Below, piece after piece: positions 37,201 through 48,855 of a stretch of 64,000 bases of DNA. The translations under genes and the position numbers were made by a program. The DNA lies in the NCBI RefSeq assembly GCF_028389875.1, contig NC_084669.1, positions 34,200,731 through 34,264,730 on the forward strand, given 5' to 3'. This DNA comes from Rhea pennata. Its lineage: Eukaryota > Chordata > Aves > Rheiformes > Rheidae. Positions within the stretch are counted from its first letter, which is position 1. Every line of letters begins with the position of its first letter. The notes beneath the pieces are model-generated. The model did no database searches and had not been told where the DNA came from. It worked only from the letters and a program-made list of their open reading frames with translations.

Positions 37201-40200
37201 TGAAAAGCTTAGTTTCAACAAAGTAATTCTGTTTCTTCTGGGCTTTAGTGGAATAATCTTCCCTAACTTATACAGTGTGTGTTCTAGGAGCTTGGTGGTT
37301 TGTAAAAACCTGAAACTTGTCCTCTACTTTGACTTCTACTGGAACACCCCTGCATATTCTACCTTAATTTGGCTAGACTGGATCTTTCTAGGGATGGGAT
37401 GGAAACTTAGGTTGCATCCAGGCAGGAGAATACTGGGGGATTATCTGCATGAGGTAGCATCATATGACCCTGCCTATGCAGTACAACAGTGGATGTAAAG
37501 CTCCCATACCTATGGTGACTCTGTCAGGCATATGTGCTGCATCTTACTAGTACATGTATTTTTTCAAACTTCTTAATATTTGTTGCATGTACAACTTGAG
37601 TGAAACTTTCCATCTTGGCAAGTACCCTTGGAAGGAAGGTGCCATCTGTTATGTCCTCTTTGAATGAAGCAGTGTTCCACAAGGGCTCTCGTCTCATTAG
37701 CTGGGCAGTTTGGTTTAGGGCACAATTTTATTCTATGGAGCACAGTTTGACTTTTTTCCTTTGGAAGTGAAATGCTGTCTTGAAAAAACAAGGTTGAACA
37801 TTGCCAACTAGGATCCTAATCCCTTGCCTTTCCGGTGAGGAATGGTGAATATAGGCTTGTAACTTGAGTTCTTCCTAGTACATCAATTATCTTAATTGCG
37901 TTATGCCATACATTTATCATGTGATGTACTACAGAGATAATCATATGGTGAGCAAACCTGTTAGGCAACTACTAAGCAAATGTGTGTTTTTCTGTACCTT
38001 AAATAGGGCCAAATCTAGCTTCTGTCACTATGTTATGGTAGATTCCTTCCAGTTGTAAAGCAAATGGAGTTGTGCTGAATTTGTATAGATTCTGCCGAGA
38101 ACTGAATGGGTCCAGTTCATATATTGCTCAATGTTCAGTGGCCGAGACTGGATTCCACTTGCATCACTTCCAGCAGCTTGTGCAGACTGAACAACAGTCT
38201 TTGCATTGCAGCAAATACTATAAGCTGATATTTGCTGTCAAAAGTAGTAGTCCTATCTCTTCATGTTTGTGTCTGAACACCCATAGCTGGGTGTTAGTTC
38301 TCAAGCATAGTTGATCCTTGGTTCAGTTGAAAATGCAAGTGCTTTTTCATGCAAGAACAGGAGTAGCAGGATGCCTATTGTAGTAGCTGGCTGGCCTGAT
38401 GTTCATTTAAAGTGTTTGTGGAGTGGCAGTCAGTTACAAAGCAGTGAGTTGTTGAATAAGATGTCTCAGGAAATAAAAATGACTACAGAACATGCTAGAA
38501 TTTCTAGCATATTTTATGCATAGACAGTGCAGTGTCAACAATGTACTGTAAGTTAAAACCAAAAACTACAGTTGCATTGAGAACTGTCAGTCTTCCTACA
38601 TGTGTGTAGAAAGAACTGGAAAAATGAAGGCTTCTGCTTCCCTCATGAGGAACTTTCTTCATAATTGTTTAGTTGCAATGTATGATGTAAGAATTAAATT
38701 GCATTGTTCTTGCCTGTGTAGAACACACTTAACTTTACGTGTTGGGCTAATGACTAGTCATTAGAAGATGAGAATTTTGTTTCAGGCACTCCCCCTCATC
38801 CCTTCTGCAAGCTTTAGGAGTATCACTCCACTCTCTGCACTTCACGTGGTTATTTTTAGCATGGGTGAATTCAGCATGCTGGCCTACCATCTGCAAACAG
38901 TGCTTGGCACAACAGCAGTAACAAATGAGCAGGCCCAGTGGTGCAAGGACTGCCTTAGGCTGATGCTTTTGCCAAGAAAGGTGTGTGGAATTTACTCAAA
39001 CAGACTTCTGCTCCTGTTAGCTAGTTTTCAAATGAAGAATTCCACTCAATTACTTTAAAGAATGAAATCAAATCTTGAAGCCTTGTTCAAGGTGGGATTC
39101 ATGCACAGAGGCAGTCAACCGTCCTCTGAAATTGTGACTTTTGCTTTTGTATGCCCAAGAGGGAAGAATTAAATGTTGTTTTTAACATGACACTGAGTAA
39201 TGTACTTGTTCTTTAGGTTGCTTCATACAGTAAGTTGATGTTCAGTGCTTAATAGTAAGACCAAATACAAGATGAAAGAAATGCTTGACATAATCTCTTT
39301 CCAAAGGCAGACTTTCTGCATCTTCCATGTGGAAGAGATGTAGATGATAATAAGCAACACTAATGTTCAAATATGATTGATTATACTTGTATATATTATT
39401 AGATTCTCGGCTTGTATTATGTCAAACATCTCTTAGTAAGAGAACCTGCTAGCCTATAGTCTGGACAGAGCCTCTTTGGCTTATGGTTTCAAGTTTCTGT
39501 CAACTAGAGCGTTTGTAGTGCAGCCAGTTTTTTAGTTAATTGGATTAATGTTAATTTGTATTTTTAATGCTGTTTTCTTATGCATATTCAAGTTTGTGGA
39601 AGGTAAAATGTAAAGTTGCAAAGATCTTTATATTTATCTTCAACCACACTTTTCAAGATGGATATGTTAAAACCACTGTCATGCTACCTAGCACTGCTTC
39701 AGAAATGACATTCAAAGTGAATTGAGCATATCTGATAGATTTTGCAGTTTGACCACCCAGAAAGCTTTTATTTGCTAAGATTAAAGGAGTAAAATGAGAT
39801 AATAGTAATGAAAATCTAAACTTAACTTTTTTCCCCTATGAGTAACATGTAGCTAAGCTTGGATAAAAGCAATACTTAAAGCAAATGTAAGTTTACTGCA
39901 TGCCTCTGTTCAGTGAATTTTGTAATACAACAAGAAGGAATGGGCATAGGCATCTTAGCTTGAACAGTGAGGTCAAAATTTTGTTTTCAAAGATGCTCTT
40001 GTATTTCAGAGTCAAGGTGCAATAACTGAGAAGCTGAGAAGTTTCAGTATGCATGACTTGACTACTATACAAGGAGATGAGCCAGTGGGACAGAGACCCT
40101 ATCAAACACTGCCAGAAACAAAAAAGAAAACCAGAGCCTCTGCAAGTGAATCTCCAGGTAAGTGTCGGGGGGGGGGGGGGGGGTTAATTTTTTTAGCTGT

Positions 40201-43200
40201 AAGACAGCACATGAAAGATGAAAATGCAGAAGAATAGGAATACACTTTCTGTCTAGATGTGGTAAAGGCTCCAAAGGATCTCTGTACACTTGAACAGAGT
40301 TGATTTGAGCAGGATGCATTGCATCAGTTAAATACCTTCAAAACTACTTTCTTACAGCCACTATCAGTGAGCCACATGCTCATTACTCCTACTAATGAGC
40401 AACAAGAATTATTAGCCAAGATAAAGCTTAATGATGGGAAGGTGATAGGAAGAATTAAAACATTAAGTTGTCATAATAAATAGTGTATCTGTGGTCAGAA
40501 GATGGTGTACAGTGACCAATATGTTTCTGCAGAAATTTTTCTTTAGTGTACTGTACTCTAGATTCTCTGCTGCTTAAAAAAGGCTTCAGCAGATCTGTCA
40601 ATTCTCCCTTTTTAAATTGAGAGGCTAAAATGTAAAGTGGTTGGTATTTCTTACAAAAACTTTCTTAATTTGGCTGTTTTTTCCTTCTTCCCTCTGCCCT
40701 GTTTTAGTTAAGCTTCTTGTTTCTTTACACCTCTCCTTTTTGGGGAGCAGTGGTGGTTGTGGAGTATGAAGAATTCCAGGAATCAAATGGTAGCGCATGG
40801 CAGTTCTGAGGAGTAAATAGCCTCATGAATGGCCCAAAGCTCAATTGGTAATTGAGACCAGGCGATGTCCTGTGTAGGTCATGGTAATCATAGGGCTACT
40901 GGACAGAGGAAAAGCCTGTGAATTTGCAGAGTTGCTTTATAGGTTATGTCATTGCAGAGCATTAGTTATTTACCTGAAATAACTTGCAAATGCTCAAAAT
41001 TCCATTTTCAGTAAAAATTATTTAGTTATAGATTATGCTGCATAAATAATTGAGATTTGGTCTCTTATATCAAAATGCTTTGTTAGAATTAGTTTAACTT
41101 TCTTGATTATTTCTATTTCTTTGCCCAAAGCTACTAGGCTTTTCTACATCTTCTGGAATTGCTTCAGCATTAGGTATATTTAAGGAAAAAAAGTGGTGGT
41201 GTGGTGGTGGGAAGAGTTGTGAGGACTATGAAGCAAGATTTCGTTGCCTTTATCAGGCTTAAATCTGAGACAAGTTCCTGTGTGAACCAGTTAGAAAGAC
41301 CTAGCTGTAGAAAGACTGACCTGCTAGTGTAATTGTTGTAAAAAAGGCAAATGTAACTTGATGCTCAGAAGAGGTGTCACAAGTAGAGATGAAGCGGAAG
41401 TGTCACTCAGTGCATCTCTAATAATATACTGCTTGCAACACAGCATGTGATTCAAATCTTCCATGTTTAAGAACGATGAATTAAAGCTGTATTAGAGGCA
41501 CAGTTTGCCTCTAGAATGGCAAAGGAGGCAAGTCTGCGTCAACAGATGTAGAGTAGGTGAGCTTGATTTTAAACTTACAAAAAGAAAAGCTGAAAAGGGC
41601 ATTGAGGAAATAAATGACCGGGACAGAATCTGCTTAGGCCTAAAGAAACTGCTGGCTTAAGTTGTCCTGGTTTTGGAGTCTGAAAGATGTCCTTAAATGT
41701 TAGAGGCTGCAGGTTCTGGAATGGCTTTCTAAATGGAGGCCTGGGTACAAAAAACAGACTCTGTTTGAGGGCCTTATGCCTGTGATGAGAGTGGGGTTTC
41801 ATGACCCTGAAGATCTTTCGAGCACCTGTTTTTAAGCAGTTTGCACCCTCTAGTGAGAGTCTTTGGTAATAATCTTGGTTCTAGTTTGGAGGGTTTAAAC
41901 TACCCTTAAAAATAACACTTCAACCTTGCATCTACCTGAAATGAACTTTGATATTAAATATATGTGCAGAGGCATATGAATAGGAGGAAAGATTGATCTA
42001 AAAATCTAGTTCTAGATCCTAAATTATAAGTGTAAAATGAATTCTGGCAGTAAATTGGAGAAATGAAGTAGAAAGGTTAGGATGCCTTCCTTTGGGAGAA
42101 GGAGTGGAGCACAAGAAGACTGGGGGAAGAAACATAATTAATTGGTGTTAATTAAGCTTATATGGAATTGGAAATTAAATCATGAAGATCACTGTTCTTG
42201 TTCATGCTTTTAGACTTCCAAGATTTCATCTTACATTTCATCTAACATCTCTCCGGGGACTCAAGACATGCTATTAAAAAGTAAATTCAAAAAGCACAGA
42301 TACATGATACTTCCTAAGTGAAAAAATAACATGAAACTTGGAACTATTTCATTATTTTAAAGGATGCTGTGAGATTTCTATGAATACAGTATTTTACTTT
42401 AATGCTAAACTACAATAACTTAAACTCTTCCAAGTAAACATGAAATTGCATTCTAGTTGCTAGGATATGTCAGTGAACTTTATTTGGGAGGAGTCCTCTG
42501 TGGCTCCTCAATGTAGAATTTTTAATGGGAACAGTGAAGGGAGTGGTGATGGGAAGAGAGAAGGAAACTAAAATTGAGCAATTGGAAAACTTCTGATTTG
42601 TTTTTAATTATGAAATAGAAAAGCTTTGAAGGAAAGAGTAATCAAGTAAATACACTAAGAAGTCAAGTGTACAATAGTGATGCACTGATGTTTCTGACTT
42701 TGATGCTTAGTTGTGTTTTTTAAAGTATGTAGTCAGTTCAGAATTTATAATAGGAATGTTGAGAGGTAAGTTGCTCATTTAATAGCTTTTACCTGTAAAG
42801 GTAGAACTTTCAGCGTAATAAACTCTTAAGCTGTCAGGATGTGAAGAGAGAGCTATTGCTCAGATTGGTCTCAGTGCCAGTGTTAGTACATTTATTTGTG
42901 ACTGGAGAAGACTACAGGATACACAATCTAAGGAAGAGATCGGAATGAGGATTTTCATCCACATGTGTGCAATATTGTTTTTTCTAGAATAGTCTTCAAA
43001 CAGCATTGTGGCAAAAAGGTTAAGTACTTCTCAATGACCAAGATTGCTTTTCCAGCTTAATATAAAGCAAAAGCTATCAGACTGATGCTTTAATTTTGGC
43101 AGTTTAAGGGACTGTTGCATCACATGCCTGTGAAATTAAATGACTTGTATGCTGTGATTCACAGAACACATTGCTCCTGATAGACTAGAGGCCTTTTTTC

Positions 43201-44301
43201 TCTTCCCTCCCCCTGCAGCCAGCTGGCAGACTGATGCATTGTTTAGCTAAATAAAGACGAAACTCATGGCTTTTATTAGAAATCTAAAAGGTAATTATTT
43301 TCTATTAAACACTTCTATACAACTGTTTTTTAAAGGTTACAAAATTCCATTGGAAAAAAATCCTGGAGATGATAAAACAGATGAAGATGTGGAGGGGACG
43401 TATTCAGAAGATGAGATGTTTGCTCAGAGAGGCCTTCGAAGGTCTCAAAGCATGAAATCTGTGAAAACTATTAAAGCCCGTAAAGAGGCAAGTATAACTT
43501 ACATGGTTAAACTCAATACTTCAGTACTTTGCTTTTAATAATACAGAATATTTTTCTTAATTTTAGAGGGATTATCAACAATAACTGGGTTGTAGAATGT
43601 CAAATGGAGAAGGAAATATGTGGTGATAATGAGACTTGGAGCCCTTGTTCCTTAGGGCGTTTAAGCAGAATATGTTGGAGGTGGGAGAAAATTAACTGCA
43701 GAGGAAAAAGGGAGGAGGAGATGAAATAATGTGTGCTGTAATGTTAATACTGGCACCTCTAAGCCCAGATTCCAGCAATTGCATTCACCAGGAGAGAATG
43801 TAGGTAATCTCATTTGCATTTTGAGTGTCTTAGGTGTGCATGGTTATGTCTGCTGTTTAATAGATGAAAGACTATTCAGAACTTCTCATTCCACAGACAT
43901 TTTGTGCTATCTCATATTGCCTACTTTCACTTAAAACCCATGAAAGTTTTTATATAGGATTCAGTCATTTGTATATACATGTGCCACAGAATTGAAGATT
44001 CCTCAGAATAAATATCTATAGACTCTCCCAAGAGCTCTTACGTAATTCTGTGAAAACAGTTGACTTTCCCTTCTTGTCCAATTGTATTGAAGATGAGTCT
44101 CTGACATAGCTAGATTATCTTATTGAATATGTGGAGTGCCGAAAGCATGTTAAAAGACAATTTACTGAATTGCGGTAGTGGAAAGTTAAATAATATTTGT
44201 GTGCAGTGATCTTAACTTTTAAGTTCTGTTTTTTCATTTCTCAGATACGATATGGATCACTGAAATACAGAGTAAAGAAGAGACCTACGGTGTATTTTTG
44301 A
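7182..44301 (+). CDS. REEP3: REEP3, receptor expression-enhancing protein 3 (complete, 8 coding exons)
   Basis: Coding exons: 7182-7213, 26558-26630, 30923-30999, 31525-31645, 32641-32754, 40010-40157, 43336-43487, 44245-44301. They total 774 nt, giving 257 residues and a TGA stop, close to the 255 of human REEP3 as I recall. The start MVSWMISR is typical of REEP1-4, and the ATG has G at -3 and +4. Residues about 5-85 form the TB2/DP1/HVA22 hydrophobic hairpin domain ([18 protein letters not shown] near 18-35; [14 protein letters not shown] near 67-80). Next come an amphipathic/basic segment (residues 102-139, [20 protein letters not shown]), an acidic stretch (about 195-215) and a basic tail ending KKRPTVYF. 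From the family: an ER membrane protein that shapes tubules, binds microtubules and, with REEP4, clears ER from mitotic chromosomes. All introns are GT-AG except intron 7 (GC-AG). REEP4 is the closest alternative, but the C-terminal block [13 protein letters not shown] matches REEP3. Confidence 0.96.
9637..9657. repeat. C-rich low-complexity tract
   Basis: Runs of C interrupted once by T (eight to twelve C each), within REEP3 intron 1. A similar C tract followed by A8 lies at about 19690-19712. Confidence 0.8.
13706..13828 (+). repeat. Three-copy 40-bp tandem repeat
   Basis: A 40-base unit starting TATTTATTAGACCATTTTAG begins at 13706, 13746 and 13786. The copies are nearly identical (one C/T difference near each junction), and the start of a fourth follows at 13826. 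Such high identity suggests a recent duplication, likely variable in copy number between individuals. Confidence 0.95.
16118..16172. repeat. T run followed by A-rich tract
   Basis: About ten T, then GT, then some 45 bases of A runs broken by single C or CC. A simple low-complexity sequence in REEP3 intron 1, able to fold back on itself. Confidence 0.85.
16326..16348. repeat. Short inverted repeat, 9-bp arms
   Basis: AATTTAGAC and GTCTAAATT flank the five bases TGGAA. An isolated hairpin in intron 1 with no run of U after it; probably chance. Confidence 0.6.
24466..24892 (+). mobile_element. CR1 LINE 3'-end fragment (old)
   Basis: Recognised from the order of blocks typical of the CR1 3' end: CAGGGCTGAAGCAC (near 24491), TTCAGCCTCGAGAAGAGAATG (24536), a stretch like CAACCTTCC...GCAGGGCTGTC (24580), CACTATGAGGTTAATCAGGTATTGGCACGGGTTG in pieces (24715-24750), and GGTGGGACTAAATGAG...CCTTTCCAAGCCTGAATGGTTC at the end (24840-24886). 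Each block is several mutations away from the consensus as I know it, so the copy is old and dead. It is 5'-truncated, as nearly all CR1 copies are. CR1 is the hallmark LINE of birds and other reptiles and is the best clue to the lineage of this DNA. Confidence 0.85.
26558..26630 (+). CDS. REEP3: REEP3 coding exon 2
   Basis: Begins with G, completing Val 11. Encodes [19 protein letters not shown] then NVKEY, the start of the TB2/DP1/HVA22 domain. Acceptor CCAATAG, donor GTAAGT at 26631. Ends in phase 0 at residue 35. Confidence 0.96.
26631..30922 (+). other. REEP3: REEP3 intron 2 (4.3 kb)
   Basis: GTAAGT to TTTCAG. It contains an A20-type run near 28081-28100, a T run near 29101-29116 and the perfect palindrome at 29644-29673. 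No coding evidence. Confidence 0.85.
29644..29673. repeat. Perfect 30-bp palindrome
   Basis: The 15-base arm TCTTAGTCACAACTC is followed directly by its exact reverse complement, with no spacer. It can form a cruciform or a 15-bp RNA hairpin without a proper loop. It lies inside REEP3 intron 2. Confidence 0.95.
30923..30999 (+). CDS. REEP3: REEP3 coding exon 3
   Basis: Encodes [18 protein letters not shown] and ITDLTVSW, the second hydrophobic segment. Acceptor TTTTCAG; donor GTAAGT at 31000. The last two bases (TG) pair with the first G of exon 4 to give Trp 61. Confidence 0.96.
31525..31645 (+). CDS. REEP3: REEP3 coding exon 4
   Basis: Encodes [20 protein letters not shown] then [20 protein letters not shown] (residues 62-101), the most conserved part of the family. 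Acceptor CTGTAG, donor GTAAGA at 31646. The preceding intron 3 is only 525 bp and holds several long T runs. Confidence 0.96.
31646..32640 (+). other. REEP3: REEP3 intron 4 (995 bp)
   Basis: GTAAGA to TTTTAG. It carries an unusually long antisense open frame (156 codons, 31839-32309, minus strand) that I do not recognise, and a T19-type run near 32440. Confidence 0.85.
32641..32754 (+). CDS. REEP3: REEP3 coding exon 5
   Basis: Encodes [20 protein letters not shown] and [18 protein letters not shown] (residues 102-139), a likely amphipathic helix after the membrane hairpins. Acceptor GCTTTTAG, donor GTAACT at 32755. Phase 0 at both ends. Confidence 0.96.
38492..38510. repeat. Inverted repeat, 9-bp arms
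   Basis: ATGCTAGAA, one T, then TTCTAGCAT: an exact match of nine bases in each arm. Intron 5 of REEP3. Likely chance or a decayed element end. Confidence 0.7.
38747..38764. repeat. Perfect 18-bp palindrome
   Basis: CTAATGACT followed by AGTCATTAG. The TGACTAGTCA centre resembles overlapping AP-1 half sites. It lies in intron 5, with no conservation evidence available. Confidence 0.7.
40010..40157 (+). CDS. REEP3: REEP3 coding exon 6
   Basis: Encodes [20 protein letters not shown] then [20 protein letters not shown] and TRASASESP, the start of the cytoplasmic tail (residues 140-188). The last base G is split with exon 7 to give Gly 189. Acceptor TTTCAG, donor GTAAGT at 40158. Confidence 0.96.
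40158..43335 (+). other. REEP3: REEP3 intron 6 (3.2 kb)
   Basis: GTAAGT to TTTAAAG. Apart from the G17 run at its start I see nothing notable in it. Confidence 0.85.
40167..40183. repeat. REEP3: G17 homopolymer next to the intron 6 donor
   Basis: Seventeen consecutive G begin nine bases after the last base of exon 6, just past the donor GTAAGTGTC. Homopolymers of this length are prone to length error and can form G-quadruplexes. Confidence 0.9.
43336..43487 (+). CDS. REEP3: REEP3 coding exon 7
   Basis: Encodes [20 protein letters not shown], then [20 protein letters not shown] and [10 protein letters not shown] (to residue 239). An acidic stretch is followed by the basic, Ser-rich [10 protein letters not shown] block diagnostic of REEP3. 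The exon ends with GAG and the intron begins GCAAGT, not GT. Only this boundary keeps exon 8 in frame. Confidence 0.95.
43488..43493 (+). other. REEP3: Non-canonical GC donor of REEP3 intron 7
   Basis: The splice junction reads GAG then GCAAGT. Apart from the C at intron position 2 it fits the donor consensus perfectly, as is typical of real GC-AG introns. The next GT (43492-43493) would add four bases and shift the frame. Unspliced, the frame continues for 16 codons (beginning ASITYMVK) to a stop at 43536-43538, giving a possible alternative C-terminus. Confidence 0.85.
44245..44301 (+). CDS. REEP3: REEP3 coding exon 8 and stop
   Basis: Encodes [18 protein letters not shown] and the stop TGA (44299-44301). 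Acceptor TTTCTCAG. The C-terminal YGSLKY...KKRP.VYF block is shared with mammalian REEP3. Confidence 0.96.
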   Translation: MRYGSLKYRVKKRPTVYF

Positions 44302-44890
44302 GGGTACTGCACAATGCCTGCAAGACAAACTGCTGTATTACAACTACTTGACTTCTGTACATCAAGTGTTAAAGATCTGTGTATAATTCATATAATGAGT
44401 CTATATGAACAGATACGGGAGGACTTGGTTTTATGAGCCTGTTGGATAAAGTATTCCTTTACTTTTCTGTACTTGCTTATTGTTCAGACATAAATCTGGC
44501 CAAGTTATAATACAGATTTCAGCACTCATAAGAATTAAATGAGTGACACAAAATACGCTGGCTTTTTCCAGAGGTGCTAACAGACCCAAATAATTGAAGT
44601 CCAATTGAGTTAGCAGAAGCTGTAAGTATTTGGAACTCATGAAATCAAATCCAGTGTCCCCTAGTATATATGGGAAGACAGGAATACTTTTTCTGCGCTA
44701 TGATTCCTGAAAAAGCATATATGCAATTTCAAAATGCACTGTTTAAAGGACAGTGGCTGAAGGTGGGGAAGGAAAAGGAAAGACCAGATGTATCTGGTAT
44801 ATCCTTAAGATCTTCTCTTGTTATATTTCCAAGCTTGATAAACGTGCATAAGACTAACAGGTGCAAACTGGGGGTATGTGTAGCACTTTA

Positions 44891-44912
44891 TGCAAAACTA
44901 CATAGTTTTGCA
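44891..44912 (+). repeat. REEP3: 22-nt hairpin in REEP3 3' UTR
   Basis: TGCAAAACTA, CA, TAGTTTTGCA: two perfect ten-base arms around a two-base centre. On RNA some closing pairs would open to form a loop. Confidence 0.7.
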
Positions 44913-46885
44913 CACTTTTACTAATTCACAGCTGTACATGTTATTTTAGTGACTTCTTAGGTAGGTTAGTTTTTTTTTCTCTTGAATGCCAGCAATACAT
45001 GTATTTCATACTCCTTTTTAAATTTATCTTGTTTTACTTAAATAGCATCTTAGGTGCTGTAGAAACTGCTACTAATGCTAACATTATCAGGTGCCTTTCT
45101 GTGTGTTGCAGGGCTGCAGCGTTTTGTCTGTAGCGTTCCCCTCCCTGCCCCCTCTTTAGTTAGAGGCAATAAGACTTGCAAAGTCAGTTTTTGGTTAAAA
45201 TTGTAAGTGAAACTTGTAGCAGTTTCAGTGACAGGCTGCTCAGATGCCTGCGGTCTATCAGTTCTGTAACAGAAGTCATGCTGATGTGAAGGCATGTAAT
45301 ATAGACTATTCAGGCCATAGATTGTTTTTGCTCTGAAATACTTTATATGAATATATATGTGTGTGTGTATATATTTATAGTATGTACATTTCATATCATA
45401 CATGGGTTCTAAAACCCATTTTAAAATTGGCTGTGTAGTACTTTCTGCTGCTGCTGAAGTTATTACAAAAATATTTACATATAAATAGCTTTTTCTAATT
45501 GACTAAGTCAGTCATGCCATAACCTAGTGTCCTATATCATAAATATTTGCACAGTAAAATTAATTTTGGAATGTCATTCAAGGCAGGGACTTGTCAAAAT
45601 GACTTGAGGTCCCTCTTGAGTATATTTTCTGTCTTTCTCAGATGCAGACTAATTTTTAGTTTTCTAAACGATGATTTCTACTGTGGATTGGGAGGGGGAA
45701 GCCCCCACTTTCTGTAGATAGCATTTTACTATTTCAATTGGCAAGCATGGTGCTTCTTTAAAGGAAAATGGCATGCGATTCCTCTTATCCTTGGATCTTG
45801 GACACTAATCCTTAGACCTGCCTCTGCATATGGCAGTCATCTGCAAGCCTGCTGCAGTGCTTTTAAATGTTTTCTTAAGGTTTGGGTGTACCGCAGTTCT
45901 TTTTCTGTATATTCTTGCAGCTATAGCAAGTTCACTGCTGGTCAACTCTTAATGGCCTGTTACTATGGACTACAGTAGTCTTCTGCAGCCTTTTGAGGGC
46001 CAGGGTTTGAATAGTGTGAAAATGCAGCTGGTCTGTACTGGCATCGTGTTACTGACTTGCTATAGTAGGCATTTTGTAAGTCAAGTGTAGAGTCAGGGAC
46101 AAATTTAACAATATAGATGATACAGTGCTTTTAGTGTGCCAAGGAAGTTGAACGCTTTAGTAAGAAGTTGCAATATTCCATATGTCATTAAAAGGCAAGG
46201 CTTGTACTTTTTCTACAAGAGTAACATACCGGAAGACAGGAAGCCTGCTCTCTCCCAAATGAATATGGTGCAAAAATGGTATCCTCTAACCAAACCTGGT
46301 TTGTGATCTAGCTTTGTAAGGAGCTGTTTGTGCATATTTGTATTTGGGAATTGGCACTGGCTGCTCTCAGATTACTTTACTAGTCTCACTGTCTGGTATT
46401 TGAAGACACTGGGCAGGACTCAGTGTGTGTGTGTGGTTTTTTTTTTTTTTTTTTTACAGCCCATTAGATTTGTACAGTACTACATTTCTGATTTATCTGT
46501 CCCTTTGCATTCTGTACTAAGATTTATTCCCTTTTTGATAGTAAAATCAACTTGTGCAGAAATCTGTGGGCTTTGGAAGAGACCTTGATGGGGAAGGCAG
46601 CCTCCATGGGGTGTGGTTTATCCCTCGCATGCCAGGAATGCTTGTGCTTCCCATCTTTTCCTCTGAATGTGGGAAACCTATAGATAGGGTAAGATTGTGT
46701 AATTTGGTAGGTATGAAGTTAGAAGATGAGACTTTTGATCTGCATCTCCTTGAAAGTTAGAATAATTGGGGTTTTGAATGTTATCCCTAATTCCTCATTC
46801 TGCAGTTAAGCATCCTTCTTAAGCACTTGCTGGTGCACTTTGCACTAACTCATAATGTTTGTCTGGCTTTTTTGGTAGGCATGAC

Positions 46886-46891
46886 AATAAA
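46886..46891 (+). terminator. REEP3: AATAAA, candidate proximal poly(A) signal of REEP3
   Basis: Canonical hexamer about 2.6 kb after the stop. Use of this site would give a shorter 3' UTR that keeps the first Pumilio motif but loses the second. Confidence 0.35.
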
Positions 46892-48855
46892 ACTGAGAGA
46901 ATTATAATCCTGTATGAAGGAGCAGGGTGGGTACTTACAGAATTACACTCCTGTTGCAGGTTCATGTAGATGCTCTTCCAGGGGCTGCGTTCCTTGCACG
47001 CTTAAGGGGCTCGAGATCATTTGAGCAGAAATTTAGACTTCAGCACAACTGTGGTCATTAAGTAGCTGTACATACCATGTATGGGAAGCTATTGCTGCTG
47101 ACAAACATGACTTGCTAATTAAGTAGTGACAAAGGCTATATTAACGCTTTTCTATCAATACTTTTAAAATTCATAGTTGGTTCCACAGTTAAGGTTTTTC
47201 AAATCAGTACAAGGTATTTAACCACATCTCTCAACTGAGTAGTAACAAGACAGTTTAATGAGCCAGCTAGCAACTTTGTGAGCAATATTATTCCATTTTG
47301 AATACAAAATGTAGTAGGTCAAAACATTAAAAATACTTCAACCTTCACATCACCTGTTTTATCACTTATCTTCTTTAGTATATTTTATATAGCTTTTTCT
47401 CTGAATCTGTTCCTTTGCTTTTTCTGTTCTAATGCCACATTATACTTGCAGAACTTCTACTAAATTATGGTAGGACATGACTTTCTTGGTTTGGTTTCAT
47501 TGCATGGGAAATATTGTCAGAAGTGGCTTGCTGTAAATTCACTGAACTAATGAATAGGTTCTAATTTGTTTTCCCTCTTCCCCTGTCTAAGAGTTTTACT
47601 TCTGGAAAAATATACTTTCTTTTTTCCCAAGATATGCATGGAACTAAGAATGCTGGCAGTATTATTCATGATAATTACTGCTTGTATATAAATGTACTCA
47701 TGTTCTCTCAACTATTACTGTCTTAAGCGATAAAACTTTGTTTTCCTAGCTGTTTTTTTCAGTCTAATGTCCTACTGTAAAGTCTTTCCCTGACAGCTTG
47801 ATTCTTGTTGAATTTATCCTGTAACTGGTTCACTCTTATCTCAGACTTTTTCCTTGCTGTTCACTGTCAACAGATGCTTGACAAGGCACAATAACATGAC
47901 TTGCTTCATCCAAATCCTATATTTTTCTCTCTGCTTGTTGGGTTAGCTGAACTTTTAAAAAATATTATGCAGTCTTTTAAACTCTTTGTACAGGGAATAT
48001 TCAAATTGTTTTGCCTTAGCAGCTGCAAAAGAGATCTATATAGCTCTTGCCAGTAAACTTCTCAAATCTTAAAGATAAAAATTTGACCTTATTTTGTTTT
48101 TTAATATAAAATAGATTATGTTAAATTATGTAATCTTATGAGTAAAGTGTTTTCTGAGGACTGACTGCCACCAGCAGAACTGGTAATATAGTTAGAGCAT
48201 AACTTCAGTAGAGGTTAAAGGTACTTAGAACACATTTCTTATTGAAATCATACGACTGCTTCAAGCCTTTCCAAAATGTCTGAACTGACTCCGATTTCTT
48301 AGCAAGAGCTTGCTGTACACCTCAAAATACAGTGTAAGACAAGGATTTAATTGATGGTCTCTCAGTTTTAAATAAAGGCCAGACTGATTACAAAGTAATT
48401 GCCAATATTAGCTACTTAAAGCTAATTACTTTGCTACCTGAAAGTAACTGAATATTATGCTAGATGTATTTTGTGAATTATGAATTTTAAAATGAGCAGA
48501 AAGTTAATTTGATTAAATAGAATGGTAGAATAAATACTAGATGCATTTAACATTTTGTTCATGACAAAAGATGCATTTTACTTTTGGTGTTGCTTTTATC
48601 AATGGGAGGCTGGTATTTTTAAGTATTTTTCTACAGAAATATGTATATGTAAAAGCAATACTTCAACATATTTTGAGGACTCCTGTTTTAAATGCTACAG
48701 ACCAGAGACTGTTTTGAGACTAAAGTTAGTAGCTTTAAAAAAATACATTCTAAGCTTTAATTTTTTTATACTGTAACAATAACTTGCTGTCATCTTGTTT
48801 ACATGTTTGTAGGAGGGAAAGCTTCATTATGCATTGACTTACCTTGATTGTCTTT

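Larger units (their letters stand above)
32755..40009 (+). other. REEP3: REEP3 intron 5 (7.3 kb)
   Basis: GTAACT to TTTCAG. Mostly AT-rich, with a T run near 33729-33745 and two locally GC-rich patches (about 35990-36260 and 36750-37000). Open frames up to 111 codons are present (34543-34857, 36533-36868), but none resembles a known protein. Confidence 0.8.

Noticed and set aside
43492-43493. GT at 43492 as the donor of REEP3 intron 7
   Set aside because: Would add GCAA to the exon and shift exon 8 out of the conserved IRYGSLKY frame.
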